A stretch of DNA of 64,000 nucleotides from contig OY829383.1 in the NCBI GenBank assembly GCA_963691835.1, forward strand, positions 4,588,001 through 4,652,000. Reading direction: 5' to 3'. Made by a program: the position numbers and the translations under genes. Positions 52,805-62,535 of the stretch are shown in pieces; position 1 is the stretch's first letter, and every line of letters starts with the position of its first letter. This DNA comes from G963691835 sp963691835. Its GTDB lineage: Bacteria; Pseudomonadota; Alphaproteobacteria; Thalassobaculales; Thalassobaculaceae. The notes beneath the pieces were generated by a model. The model made no database searches and was not told the DNA's origin. It worked only from the letters and a program-made list of their open reading frames with translations.

Positions 52805-53653
52805 ATGCCCCGCTCTTTCGTCTGCCTCACCTACGACTTCGACGCGTTGTCGATCTGGATCGCGCGCGGGATGACCTCTCCCACGCCAATCTCGCGGGGG
52901 GAGTTCGGACTGGTCGGTGTTGAACGGATTCTGGACCTGCTGAGGGAGCACGAGATCCCCGGAACGTTCTTCATTCCAGGACACACCGTTGAGAGCTTTC
53001 CGGATCACGCGAAGCGCATTCGGGATGGGGGGCACGAAGTCGGTCATCACGGCTGGACCCATCGCCGACCGAACGACCTGGACCGGGAGGAGGAAGAGCA
53101 GGAGCTGGTCCGTGGGATCGAGGCAATGGACCGGGTGTTGGGGTTACGCCCGGACGGCTACCGGTCCCCCGCCTGGGATCTGTCGCCGCACACGCTCGAT
53201 TTATTGATGGCGAATGGGTTCAAGTACGACTCAAGCCTGATGGGGCACGACTATCTGCCCTATCGTCCAAGAAGAGGGGATCACACGCCATTGCTGGAGC
53301 CCGCCGTTCTTGGCGAGCCCGTCGATCTCATCGAACTCCCAGTGGCATGGAGCCTCGATGATTTCCCTGCGTTCGAGCTGTCACCGACCACCGGCGGCGG
53401 CATGAACCAGGGCCTGCGGGGGTGGAAAGACGTCCTGGACAATTGGACGGCCGACTACGACTGGATGCGCCGGAAACTCGACTGGGGCGTGGTCATCTAC
53501 ACCTTCCACCCTTTCGTCTCCGGCCGGGGCCACCGGATGCTCGCGATGGAGCGGTTGATCGAGCACCTGAAGGCCGGCGGCGCGGAGTTCGTCACCATGC
53601 GGGACGTGGCAGAGGAAGCGTCGACGCGGCTCGGTCCGTTCCACTCAGGTTGA
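52805..53653 (+). CDS. Polysaccharide deacetylase family protein (PuuE/PgdA-like)
   Basis: A 282-residue NodB-fold hydrolase. Metal-site motifs are CLTYDFDALSIW (Asp pair) and HEVGHHGWTHRRP (the two His). PGTFFIPGHTVESFPDHA and GYRSPAWDLSPHTLDLL follow the order seen in cyclic-imidase/allantoinase PuuE and Helicobacter PgdA. There is no signal peptide, so it should act in the cytoplasm on a small amide rather than on a cell-wall polymer. It converges with an SDR gene 10 bases away. Confidence 0.85.
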   Translation: MPRSFVCLTYDFDALSIWIARGMTSPTPISRGEFGLVGVERILDLLREHEIPGTFFIPGHTVESFPDHAKRIRDGGHEVGHHGWTHRRPNDLDREEEEQELVRGIEAMDRVLGLRPDGYRSPAWDLSPHTLDLLMANGFKYDSSLMGHDYLPYRPRRGDHTPLLEPAVLGEPVDLIELPVAWSLDDFPAFELSPTTGGGMNQGLRGWKDVLDNWTADYDWMRRKLDWGVVIYTFHPFVSGRGHRMLAMERLIEHLKAGGAEFVTMRDVAEEASTRLGPFHSG

Positions 53654-53663
53654 GCGGTCCCGT

Positions 53664-54497
53664 CTACGCTTCGGCGGCCCGCGGCTCGGGTTTTGGCGCC
53701 TTACCGGTCATGCCCCCCATAATCATCGACATGATCCGCACCCTCAGAAAACGGGGTGCCATGGCGAGGTTGTAGCCCAACAGTTTCGACAGCAGGCCGG
53801 GCCGGATCGTTCCGCTGGACCCGAGCGCACCGACAATCCCTCGCGCGATCTCCAAGGGCGTTGCGGCCGAGCCCATGACTAGGCCCGCCCGTGCCGCAAA
53901 GCCGGTGTTCACAGGCCCGGGGGCGACCGACAGGACATGAACGCCATGGGGGCCGAGTTCAACGGCCAGTCCCTCCGCCAAGCTCTGCACGTAGGCCTTT
54001 GTCGCGGCATAGTGTGCCGTCCAGGCATTGCCTTGAAACCCGACGATCGAGCCGAAAAGGACAAGCTGTCCGGCGCCATTTCGGACCATCTGCCCGGTCA
54101 GATCATGGGCCAGGGTCAGGACGGCGCGGCAATTGACGTCGAGCATGTCCACTTCGCCATCGAGGTTGGAAGAGACAAAGGGCCCGGAGGTACCGTAACC
54201 GGCCGACAGCACGCCAATGCCCGGCCTTTCCTCCGCAATCACCTTCCGCACCGCCTCAAGCCCATGTGCCGTAGACAGGTCGGCCACGACCGACCGGACT
54301 TTCACACCAGAAGTCGAACGCGCCTCCTCCGACGCCCGATCCAAATGATCCTTGCGCCGCGCCACCAAGATCAGGTCGAAGCCTTTTTCCGCCAAACCAA
54401 GTGCGGTGGCCCGGCCGATTCCGTCCGATGCGCCGGTTACCAGCGCACTCTTGCCAAACTTCGCGAGACGACGGGGTTGTGTTGGGCGTTCGGTCAT
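53664..54497 (-). CDS. SDR-family oxidoreductase
   Basis: A 277-residue classical short-chain dehydrogenase. The NADP site is SALVTGASDGIGRATALGLA, with LVARRKDHLDRA for cofactor choice, the catalytic Ser in VLFGSIVGF and Tyr-Lys in HYAATKAYVQSLAEGLAVEL. The C-terminal tail is hydrophobic, then basic, and may touch the membrane. The ATG overlaps the stop of the DUF2141 gene (ATGA), so the two are coupled. The substrate may be a lipid or ketone; it cannot be set. Confidence 0.85.
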   Translation of the reverse strand: MTERPTQPRRLAKFGKSALVTGASDGIGRATALGLAEKGFDLILVARRKDHLDRASEEARSTSGVKVRSVVADLSTAHGLEAVRKVIAEERPGIGVLSAGYGTSGPFVSSNLDGEVDMLDVNCRAVLTLAHDLTGQMVRNGAGQLVLFGSIVGFQGNAWTAHYAATKAYVQSLAEGLAVELGPHGVHVLSVAPGPVNTGFAARAGLVMGSAATPLEIARGIVGALGSSGTIRPGLLSKLLGYNLAMAPRFLRVRIMSMIMGGMTGKAPKPEPRAAEA

Positions 54498-54928
54498 TGC
54501 GCGACCTCCACGGTCAGTTCCACGGACGACCCGGCCACCTCGAACGATGCTTCTGAGAACGTCGGTGCGCGCAGCGTCGGGCGGACGTTCCGGGAGACAC
54601 CCCACGCCTCCGTGGGAATACCGAAGAAGTTTGTGTCGGTCTTCTGGTTGCCGTTCAGGTCGTGAGACACCGCGATTGCGTAGGTGCCGTCGGTCACATC
54701 GGCAAAGCGGCAAACCGCCGACTTATCACTCGGCGCCACCCACACCGGTTCTATCGGGCTTACCCCCATCGGGAAGGTGTCCGAAGAGCGGTGCAATGCG
54801 CAGCCGATCTTCCCGTCGTTCGTTTCCAAACCGCTGACCCTGACGGTCAGCTCGGCGGAAAACGCAGGCGCTCCAGTCAGTGTCGCCACCGCAACAAGAC
54901 CTGCTCTGATTAGGCTCAACCTCGTCAT
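54494..54928 (-). CDS. DUF2141 secreted protein
   Basis: A 144-residue protein with a signal peptide (MTRLSLIRAGLVAVATLTGA, cut after FSA). The mature part is a small beta-sandwich, DUF2141, with LTVRVSGLETNDGKIGCAL, VCRFADVTDGTYAIAVSHD and the conserved DLNGNQKTDTNFFGIPTEAW. It should be periplasmic; the role is unknown though often linked to carotenoid or lipid genes. ATG 54928 is chosen because it begins the signal peptide; the frame extends to 54985. It is coupled to the SDR gene. Confidence 0.82.
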   Translation of the reverse strand: MTRLSLIRAGLVAVATLTGAPAFSAELTVRVSGLETNDGKIGCALHRSSDTFPMGVSPIEPVWVAPSDKSAVCRFADVTDGTYAIAVSHDLNGNQKTDTNFFGIPTEAWGVSRNVRPTLRAPTFSEASFEVAGSSVELTVEVAQ

Positions 54929-55102
54929 AAGGACCTCCAGCACGATGTCCGATCCGGCTCCGAGCGTGTTGGCTCCGACGCTCATCTACGGCCTCGAACA
55001 CAGTTGGGGATTAAAGTAGACGCTGTCAACCTCGCAATTGAAAATCATCTAGCTGGCTTTGCTTTAATCGCGGGAAAGCGCCCGCCAGAGCAGCAATCAG
55101 TC

Positions 55103-55786
55103 TTAGAGATCCTTGGTAAGAACCGTGTCTTCCTTGAGGGTGGCTTCCCAGCGGCTGATTAAGGCGTCGCCCGCCCCCTCAAAGCTGTCACTCAGGAACT
55201 CACAAGCTGACATTCGGTCGACGCGGAAATGCCGGAGGTCATCGCGTAACTCGCACCACCCCACCAACATGGCCGCATCGATGTAGTAGATCAGAACCAG
55301 CGGCCAGACGATGCGGCGTGTTCCCTCCCCGTTGGCGTCCTCATAGGCGATCCGGATCTTTTTCTCCCGGCGGATAGCAGCACGCAGGTCCGCCATCTCC
55401 ACGGCGGGGGCTGCCTCCACCCCCCATGACGAGGCAAGCAGGCGCCGGACACCAGGTGCCGCGTCGTTCAGCTTCCGGAAAGCCCGCCGCGCCGCCTGCC
55501 ATAGGTCGATGTCACCGGTCCGCGCCACGAGGCTGAGACCGACGGCCACGGCTTCGGCCTCGTTGGTATCGAAGTTGATTGGGGGAAGATCGTATCCCTT
55601 GCGCATGACGTAACCGACCCCGGGTTCGCCAACGATCGGGGTCCGCATGGCCTGAAGGGCAGCAATGTCCCGATAGACCGTCCGCTTCGAGACTTCCAAC
55701 TCCTCGGCAATTTCCCGCGCAAGAAGCGGCCGGCTCGCCTGACGAAGAAGCTGAATGATTTTTAAGAGTCTGGTGGTCTTGCGCAT
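55103..55786 (-). CDS. YafY-type HTH and WYL-domain regulator
   Basis: A 227-residue regulator. The N-terminal winged helix reads RLLKIIQLLRQASRPLLARE and SKRTVYRDIAALQ. The WYL domain has RIAYEDANGEGTRRIVWPLV, IYYIDAAMLVGWCELRDDLR and HFRVDRMSACE. WYL regulators sense small molecules or nucleic acids. It is divergent from the EamA transporter gene with about 100 bases between starts, so it probably controls it. Start ATG 55786 begins the conserved MRKTTRLL; the frame upstream is not conserved. Confidence 0.88.
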   Translation of the reverse strand: MRKTTRLLKIIQLLRQASRPLLAREIAEELEVSKRTVYRDIAALQAMRTPIVGEPGVGYVMRKGYDLPPINFDTNEAEAVAVGLSLVARTGDIDLWQAARRAFRKLNDAAPGVRRLLASSWGVEAAPAVEMADLRAAIRREKKIRIAYEDANGEGTRRIVWPLVLIYYIDAAMLVGWCELRDDLRHFRVDRMSACEFLSDSFEGAGDALISRWEATLKEDTVLTKDL

Positions 55787-55889
55787 GCCTCTCTCCGACT
55801 GTTCCGGCAGGCTATCAAACCGCCACTGACAATAGGGTGGCAACAGCCCTCCGGTATCCCTCGCACAGTCCGAACGCGAGGAACGAGGC

Positions 55890-56792
55890 ATGGCGCAGCA
55901 AACCCATATGACACTCTCCCGGAATGCCGGGGCCGCCCTAGTTGTCGTATCCGCCGTTGTATTCAGCACGGCTGGATCCTTCACCAACGGTGTCGCGGCC
56001 GATGCCTGGGGGATTATCTTCTGGCGGGGGCTGGCGGCGGCCGGGTTCACGTTTGCCTATCTGGCCATGACCGGCGCGCTGATAGCCGAGATACGGTGCT
56101 TTGGCACCCCGGCGATCCTGGCGACGGTTCTCATGGCCATGGGGACCGCCGCCTTCATCCCGGCCTTCAAACTCAGCAGCGTCGCGAACGTGGTTCTGAT
56201 CTATGCGTCTGCTCCGTTCTTTGCCGCCGGACTATCCTGGATCGTCGTCGGCGAGGCACCATCGAGGCGGGTCATCGTCGCAAGCCTTGCCGCGTTTGGC
56301 GGTGTTCTGGTCATTGTTGCCGGATCTCTCGGAACCCCGAACCTGCTGGGTGATGGGCTCGCCTTGGTGATGACCGTGATGATGGCTGGCGTGATGGTTG
56401 TCTACCGGGCGAGGCCGAAGACAACGGCGGCACTCCCGGCGGCCCTGTCCAGTGTGGTCCTCTTGCCGATCGCTCTCGTCGTCGGACAGCCTTTTCTGAC
56501 ACCCGGTTCGGATCAGCCGGTGCTTGTTGTGTTCGGTCTGGTGTTCGCAATCGCCTCGGTCACCCTGTCGGAGGGCGCCCGCCGCTTGCCGTCCGGGGAA
56601 ACCGCTCTGTTGTCGGCGCTCGAGGTTCCGCTTGCCCCAATCCTCGCGTGGCTGATCCTTGCCGAGACGCCGTCGGTTCAGGTGTTGGCGGGTGGGGCGA
56701 TCATCATGGTCGCCGTCATCTGGTCACAAGTGAACGGAGAGAGCCGGAAGGTGAAGAGGACGACCGCCAAGCGGGCAGAAGCGACCTCCTAA
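55890..56792 (+). CDS. EamA/DMT-superfamily transporter
   Basis: A 300-residue membrane protein with ten hydrophobic segments and two EamA repeats: VVSAVVFSTAGSFTNGVAAD in the first and VTLSEGARRLPSGETALLSA with LEVPLAPILAWLILAETPS in the second. Relatives export amino acids or metabolites. The C-terminal tail is basic (RKVKRTTAKR), as expected on the cytoplasmic side. It is divergent from the WYL regulator and convergent with the aminotransferase gene (5 bases). Confidence 0.88.
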   Translation: MAQQTHMTLSRNAGAALVVVSAVVFSTAGSFTNGVAADAWGIIFWRGLAAAGFTFAYLAMTGALIAEIRCFGTPAILATVLMAMGTAAFIPAFKLSSVANVVLIYASAPFFAAGLSWIVVGEAPSRRVIVASLAAFGGVLVIVAGSLGTPNLLGDGLALVMTVMMAGVMVVYRARPKTTAALPAALSSVVLLPIALVVGQPFLTPGSDQPVLVVFGLVFAIASVTLSEGARRLPSGETALLSALEVPLAPILAWLILAETPSVQVLAGGAIIMVAVIWSQVNGESRKVKRTTAKRAEATS

Positions 56793-56797
56793 CGCCG

Positions 56798-57943
56798 TCA
56801 CTTTCGCAAGGTTTTCAAGGCTTCGCCGATCTGCTCAAGATCCGTTGCGACATCCTCGTCCGTCACCCAGCCCATGGTGCCGATCCGGATCAGACGGTCC
56901 TTCAGATCCTCGAACCGGGTGCCGGCAATGATACAGTTGTACGACGCCGCAAGCTCCCGCGTCAGGGCGGGGGCGGAGATGTCTTCGGGCGTCTTCACGA
57001 CCACCAGCGTGGGACTGGCCGACCCACTCGGAAACACCGAGAAGCCGAGCGCTTCCAACCCCGTTGTCAACGCGCGGTTCAGGCGGGTGTGGCGCGCAAG
57101 AGCCTCGTCCACGCCCTCTTCGCCGATCATCGTCAACGCCCCATCCAGCGCGTTCAGCATCGCCACAGGGGCCGTGTAGGTCGGCTCCCCCTTCTCTGCC
57201 ATGGGCTTCACCCGGCGCCAATCGAAATAGCCGCGCGGGCCGCGGTCCTCCCGCTCGATCACGCGCCATGCCTTCTCGCTGATGCTGGCGATGCCGAGGC
57301 CGGGCGGGCACATCAACGCCTTCTGGGACGCGGAGATCACGACGTCGACCCCCCACGCATCCGCCTTCAGTTCCGCGCCGCCGAGCCCACTGACGCTGTC
57401 GGTGACCAACACCGCATCGGTCTCCGCCACGATGGCGCCCAGGGCCGCCAAGTCGGTGAGAGAGCCGGTCGAGCTTTCACTGTGAACGCTTAGGACCGCC
57501 GCATACTGCGTCTCGCGCAGCGCCTTCCGGATACCCTCGAGATCGATGGGAGCACCCCGTTCGGTCACCACCTCATCCGCCTCCGCACCGATCCCCTCGA
57601 CAAGACGCCGGAACACCGGCCCCCACTGCCCGTTGGTGGCGATCAGCGCGCGTTGACCCGGCCCGAGAAGGTTCACCACCGCGGCTTCCATGGCGCCGAT
57701 GCCGGTGGAGGCGAAGAGGAACGGCGGGATGCCCTCGCGGCCGAGGATCGGTTGCAGCCGCGTTTGAATGGCCTGGAACCGTGCCAGGAACTCGGGCCCC
57801 CTATGCGCCACGATCGGCCGCGCACCGGCTTGAAGAACCCTTTCCGGGACCGCCGTCGGGCCCGGCAGTCTCAGGCGGTAGGGTTTGCCGACGGCGAGAG
57901 CAGGCGCATGGGAGGGCGCTTGGGCGGAAGCTTGATGACTCAT
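56798..57943 (-). CDS. Alanine-glyoxylate-type class V aminotransferase
   Basis: A 381-residue PLP enzyme of the PucG/serine-glyoxylate group. It begins LRLPGPTAVPERVLQAGARP, has ARPIVAHRGPEFLARFQAI, the PLP contact VTDSVSGLGGAELKADAWG, and the Schiff-base Lys in ISASQKALMCPPGLG. It would transfer an amino group from alanine, serine or ureidoglycine to glyoxylate. The next gene on the opposite strand is a class II aldolase, so a joint role in two-carbon or purine breakdown is possible but unproven. Confidence 0.9.
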   Translation of the reverse strand: MSHQASAQAPSHAPALAVGKPYRLRLPGPTAVPERVLQAGARPIVAHRGPEFLARFQAIQTRLQPILGREGIPPFLFASTGIGAMEAAVVNLLGPGQRALIATNGQWGPVFRRLVEGIGAEADEVVTERGAPIDLEGIRKALRETQYAAVLSVHSESSTGSLTDLAALGAIVAETDAVLVTDSVSGLGGAELKADAWGVDVVISASQKALMCPPGLGIASISEKAWRVIEREDRGPRGYFDWRRVKPMAEKGEPTYTAPVAMLNALDGALTMIGEEGVDEALARHTRLNRALTTGLEALGFSVFPSGSASPTLVVVKTPEDISAPALTRELAASYNCIIAGTRFEDLKDRLIRIGTMGWVTDEDVATDLEQIGEALKTLRK

Positions 57944-58097
57944 GAGACGGCCTCAATGGATTGGATCCGCTTATCGAAGCAGCCGCACCCCGCTTTCGCA
58001 ATCCCGTACCCGGAAGCCAAGCGACACCCGCATTTGCGGGACGAAAGGCCAACGGCGTAAAGTCTTACGAACCCTCCACCCCACAAGGAGACGGACG

Positions 58098-58907
58098 ATG
58101 GGCGGACTATCGGACAAAATGGCAGCACTCTTCGGCGATGACATTGAGCTTCCCCCGGTTCCGGCTGGCATGTCGGAGGCCGAGTGGTTCAGCCGGATCG
58201 AGTTGGCCGCCTGCTATCGTTTGGTTGACCACTACGGCTGGACCAGCATCGTCTACAACCACGTCACGCTGCGGGTGCCGGGGTCAGAAGACTTCCTGAT
58301 CAATCCCTTCGGACTGCGGTACGACGAGATCCGGGCGAGCGACCTGATCCGCATCGACAGCGAGGGCAACAAGAAGTCCGAGAGCAAGTGGCCGGTCAAT
58401 AAGGCGGGCTTCGTTATCCACTCGACCATTCATTCGGCACGGGACGACCTCCACTGTGTGATCCACACCCATGAGAAGGTGTCACAGTCCCTATGCGCGC
58501 TGGATGCGCCGTTGGTCCCGTTGACCCAGGAGGGCTGCCAGTTCTACGAGCGGGTCGGATATCACGACTTCGAAGGTATCGTTCTCGACGGCAGCGAAGG
58601 GCCGCGCCTGATCGCCGCCCTGGGTGTCAAGAACCACACGCTGGTGCTGCGGAACCACGGCCTGATCACAGCGGGCGAGGACTGCGCCTGGGCCTTCGTC
58701 CGGCATCATGCTTTTATCCGGAATGCGAAGGTGCAGTTGGCAGCCATGGCGGCGGGGCAGTTGAACCGCATCACCGATCCCGTGATGGCAAAAACGCGGG
58801 AGCAGTTCGAAGGCGGTAGTGCGCAGGCTGATGCGCTCGTCCGGCACCCGGAGTGGCCCGCACTCCTGCGTTTGATCGATCAAAAGGATCCGAGCTGGAA
58901 GATGTAG
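58098..58907 (+). CDS. Class II aldolase/adducin family protein
   Basis: A 269-residue zinc-aldolase-like protein. The fold is seen in LAACYRLVDHYGWTSIVYNH, then SEDFLINPFGLRYDEIRASD, the metal-binding HTHEK and a further His in LRNHGLITAGED. Sequence around SKWPVNKAGFVIHSTIHSAR fits the broad branch found next to amino-acid or sugar catabolic genes. Start ATG 58098 follows AAGGAG. It may act as a decarboxylase or aldolase; the substrate is unknown. It is divergent from the aminotransferase. Confidence 0.86.
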   Translation: MGGLSDKMAALFGDDIELPPVPAGMSEAEWFSRIELAACYRLVDHYGWTSIVYNHVTLRVPGSEDFLINPFGLRYDEIRASDLIRIDSEGNKKSESKWPVNKAGFVIHSTIHSARDDLHCVIHTHEKVSQSLCALDAPLVPLTQEGCQFYERVGYHDFEGIVLDGSEGPRLIAALGVKNHTLVLRNHGLITAGEDCAWAFVRHHAFIRNAKVQLAAMAAGQLNRITDPVMAKTREQFEGGSAQADALVRHPEWPALLRLIDQKDPSWKM

Positions 58908-58996
58908 CTAGCGCCCGTCCCCACCAGGTTTAGATCTGGACCGGTTCAACGGCGCAGACTAGCGTCGCCGACGTCGATCCTGGCGGGGAACAGACC

Positions 58997-61317
58997 ATGG
59001 CGCGTGCGACCCATCTGATACTGCTGCTTCTGCTTGGCGTGTGGCTTATCGGGGGGCATGCGCCGCCCGCAACGGCTCAAGTCGGCCTTCCGACGGGAGA
59101 ACAGTCCTCGACGGCTCCGGCTCTTCCCGACCCGCTGACACCGGAAGCGGTCCGGGAGATGGTATCCAGGCTTTCCGATGGAGAGTGCGGACTCTGTTGC
59201 TCCAGCGTCTCGATGCCGTGGCTGAGGCCGAGATGGCTACGGCAACGGATCAGGGCCTTGTCGACTTTGCTGAGAAAGCGACGGTTGGTGTCTTCGACTC
59301 CGTGGCCAATGCGGTGTCGCTGTTGCCCCGCCTCTGGGACGCGCAGAGCCGAAGTTTCGAAGCGTTCTTCGAGCGGATCGGCAACAGCGGGATATGGATC
59401 CTGGCAACCGCGATGGCCTCGGGCGTGGTGGCCGGTCTATTGGCGGAGCGGCTATTCCATCACTTGACGCGCCGTTGGCACGCGCAGGCGGTCCGCGATG
59501 ACGGTGAGTCCCTCTGGGGGGCGATCAAGTTTCTGTTCAGGCGGTTCTGCAGCGACATCATGGGCGTGCTGATCTTCTTCTTCGTGGCCCCGATTGTCGC
59601 AAGGACTGTCGCGGAGACCTTCTTCAGCACGTACCCGCAGATCGAGGAAATTCCAGCCTACGCTTTGCTGATCTGGACCAATCTCATCGTGATCCCCCGG
59701 GTGGCGGCCGCTTTCTCCCGGTTCCTACTGGCGCCGCAGAGACCGGAGTTCCGGATCGTTCATACGGACGACTGGAGCGCGCGTTATCTCCATCGCCATC
59801 AGGTTGGCCTGTTCATCCTCATCGGCTTTACCATCGCGATGTTCTCGTTCAACACCATGAACGGCGTGGCCATGGGCGAGTCACGACTGGGTTTCTGGCT
59901 GAACCTCGCGATCCACATCTATATCGGCTACATCGCGTGGCGCACCCGATCCGGCCTTGTAACGATGATGAGGGGTGCCGATCCCGACGTCACGGCGATC
60001 GAGGAACGGGTCGCGAAGGCCTATCCCTGGTTTGTCGTCGGCGTGTCGGCCGGGACCTGGTACCTCGTCGAGATCATTGTCGCGTATGGGGAGTTCACGC
60101 TTCTCGCGGGCGCGCCGCATGTTTGGATGATGGTCCTGCTGATCATGGCGCCCGCGATGGACACACTGATCCGTGGTCTCGTCCGGCACCTGGTCCCGCC
60201 GATGACCGGCGAAGGGCATCTTGCCGAACAGGCCTATCTCTCCACCAAGAGGAGCTATATCCGGATCGGCCGGGTGATCGCATTCGCCATCGTCATCATG
60301 CTGATTGGCCGAGTCTGGGGCATTGAGTACCACAACCTCGCAGCGGCCGGCGTCGGCGCCCAGGTTGCTGGAAACCTGCTCGAGATGGTGATGATCCTGG
60401 TCACCGGATACCTCGTCTGGGAAGTGATCTCCCTTTGGATCAACCAGAAGCTCGCGGCTGAGCAAACGGCCGCCGGGATCGAGGTCAACGAGGAGGAGCC
60501 CGGCGGAGGCGAAGGGGGCGGTGCGGGCCAATCGCGTCTGTCCACCGTGCTGCCGCTTCTGCTGGTGGTGATTAAGGTCGCACTTGCGACGATCTTCGGC
60601 CTGATCGCACTGGGGAGCCTCGGGATCGATATCACGCCGCTGTTGGCCGGTGCGGGTATCGTCGGCCTCGCGGTTGGCTTCGGCGCGCAGAAGCTGGTCG
60701 CGGACGTGGTCTCAGGCATCTTCTTCCTGATCGACGACGCGTTCCGGATCGGCGAATACATCGAGGCGGAGGGAACCGTCGGGACGGTCGAGAAGATCTC
60801 GATACGGTCCATGCAGCTCCGCCACCACAAAGGGCCGATCCACACCATTCCCTACGGCGAGATCCCGAAGCTGACCAACTATTCCCGCGACTGGGTGATC
60901 ATGAAGCTCAAGTTCACCGTGCCGTTCGAGACCGACCCGAACAAGGTGAAGAAGATCTTCAAGAAGATCGGTCAGGAGATGATGCAGATCCCGGAGTTCG
61001 CGGACGACCTGCTGCAGCCGTTCAAATCCCAAGGCGTCTTCGATTTCGACGACGTGGGCATGATCATCCGGGGCAAGTTCATGGCGAAGCCCGGACGCCA
61101 GTTTGTGCTTCGTAAAGAGATCTACAACCGGGTGAAAGCCGCATTCGAAGAGAACGGCATTCCCTTTGCCCGCCGTGAGGTTCGTGTGGCCATACCGGGG
61201 CTCGAAGACGCCAGTGCGTTGACCGAAGAGGACAAGGCAGCGATCGCCGCCGCCGCGACACAAGCGGTTCAGGACCAAGAGGCAGCGGCGGAGGACGGCA
61301 AACCGGCGACCCCCTAA
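58997..61317 (+). pseudogene. Large MscS-family mechanosensitive channel, split by a frameshift
   Basis: The true start is ATG 58997: signal peptide MARATHLILLLLLGVWLIGG ending ATAQ, then LTPEAVREMVSRLSDGE in that frame. The rest, VRTLLLQRLDAVAEAEMATA onward to 61317, is in the next frame. The natural join is at 59185, where one G appears lost (GAG then GTG would keep the frame). Beyond it the protein is normal: several membrane helices, the pore helix with GIVGLAVGFGAQKLVADVVSG, the beta domain EGTVGTVEKISIRSMQLRH and a C-terminal cytoplasmic cage, about 770 residues overall. MscS channels release solutes during osmotic downshock. It is either a disabled gene or a sequence error; the long second frame is fully open. 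Confidence 0.8.
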
Positions 61318-62453
61318 AGGATCCGGGTGCCGAACTTCGCCAGAGCCGCCTCCGACAAGGTCAGCCCGAGCCCCGGCTCTTCGTTGAGGGTCAGCCAGCC
61401 ATCGGCGATCTTCGGCGGGTTCTCGTAGAGCTCCGCCTGAAGCGGATCCCTCTCCGGATCGGTAAAGGACTCCACGATGCGTCCTGCTGGCGACGAGGCG
61501 ACAAGCGGCGCATGGATGAAGCAATCATGGTGGGGGGCGACGTCTACATGATTGAGCTCGCAGAGTGCCGCAAGCTTCCGTCCCTCGGTAAAGCCGCCGA
61601 ACATGGTGCAGTCGAACTGGAGGATCTGGATCGCCTGTTCTTCCAGCATCGCCCGGCAGCCATAGCTGGTCAGCTCACTCTCGCCGCCTGAAAGCGGGAT
61701 GGCGGTCTTCTGCGACAGCAGCTTCAACTCGCGCCGGTCGTCAAACCAGCGGACCGGCTCTTCCAACCAGACAGGGTTCAGCGGCTCCAGCAACCGCGCG
61801 CCCTCGATCGCGGTCTTGAGGTCCCAGGCGCGGTTGACGTCGATCATCAGGTCCCGGTCTGGTCCGATCACATCCCGGACAATCTCCATCCGTTCGATGT
61901 CCTCGGCGAGGTTGAGACCGCCGACCTTCCCTTTGAAGTCCCGGTGACCTTGCGCCACTAGCATCTCGATCTCGTCCCGGAGTTCGGCGTTGTCCTTGCC
62001 GTCCCGGTAGTAGGCGCAGGTCACGTAACACGGCACCTTGTTCCGGTAGCCGCCGAACAGCCGGTAGAGCGGAAGGCCCGCCGCCTTTCCGACAATGTCC
62101 CAACACGCCAGATCCACCGCGGAAGAGATCCGGATCAGCGCCTCCCGGCCCCAACCCCGCTCCGCGGCGAGACGCGTTGACGTAAGCCCGAAGAGTTTCT
62201 GGTAAAGCGGCTCCGGTGCCAGCGCATCCATTCCAAGGATCTCATCGGCGAGGCCGTCCTTCACGACCTTCGCGATCGGGGAGATGTCGGTGTAGCTGGT
62301 GGCGAGGCCGAACCCCTGAATGCCGTCACTTGTCGTGAGACGGACCAGCAACTCGTTGGCGGACGGAACTTTGAAGAGGCTGACCCAATGGGGCCGCGTT
62401 TCCCCCGGGGCGGTCAGGACGTAGAACTCAACTTGGGTGATGGTGCTGGTCAT
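61314..62453 (-). CDS. Enolase-superfamily enzyme (mandelate racemase/muconate lactonizing type)
   Basis: A 379-residue member with an N-terminal cap domain (VEFYVLTAPGETRPHWVSLF) and a C-terminal barrel. Acid-base and metal residues are visible: KGKVGGL (Lys), DLMIDVNRAW (Asp and Asn), WLEEPVRWFDD (Glu) and LSGGESE (Glu), followed by DVAPHHDCFIH with the His seen in the MR subgroup. Such enzymes dehydrate or racemise sugar acids or hydroxy acids; a xylonate- or galactonate-type acid is possible given the xylose genes 22 kb away, but this is a guess. The stop overlaps the MscS stop by four bases. Confidence 0.85.
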   Translation of the reverse strand: MTSTITQVEFYVLTAPGETRPHWVSLFKVPSANELLVRLTTSDGIQGFGLATSYTDISPIAKVVKDGLADEILGMDALAPEPLYQKLFGLTSTRLAAERGWGREALIRISSAVDLACWDIVGKAAGLPLYRLFGGYRNKVPCYVTCAYYRDGKDNAELRDEIEMLVAQGHRDFKGKVGGLNLAEDIERMEIVRDVIGPDRDLMIDVNRAWDLKTAIEGARLLEPLNPVWLEEPVRWFDDRRELKLLSQKTAIPLSGGESELTSYGCRAMLEEQAIQILQFDCTMFGGFTEGRKLAALCELNHVDVAPHHDCFIHAPLVASSPAGRIVESFTDPERDPLQAELYENPPKIADGWLTLNEEPGLGLTLSEAALAKFGTRIL

Positions 62454-62535
62454 CGGCGGGATCCTGGCTGGTCAGGTATTCGGCCAACATACTCCCGCAG
62501 CACCCGGAAGAGATCCAGCGGTCACATCGAGCCAG

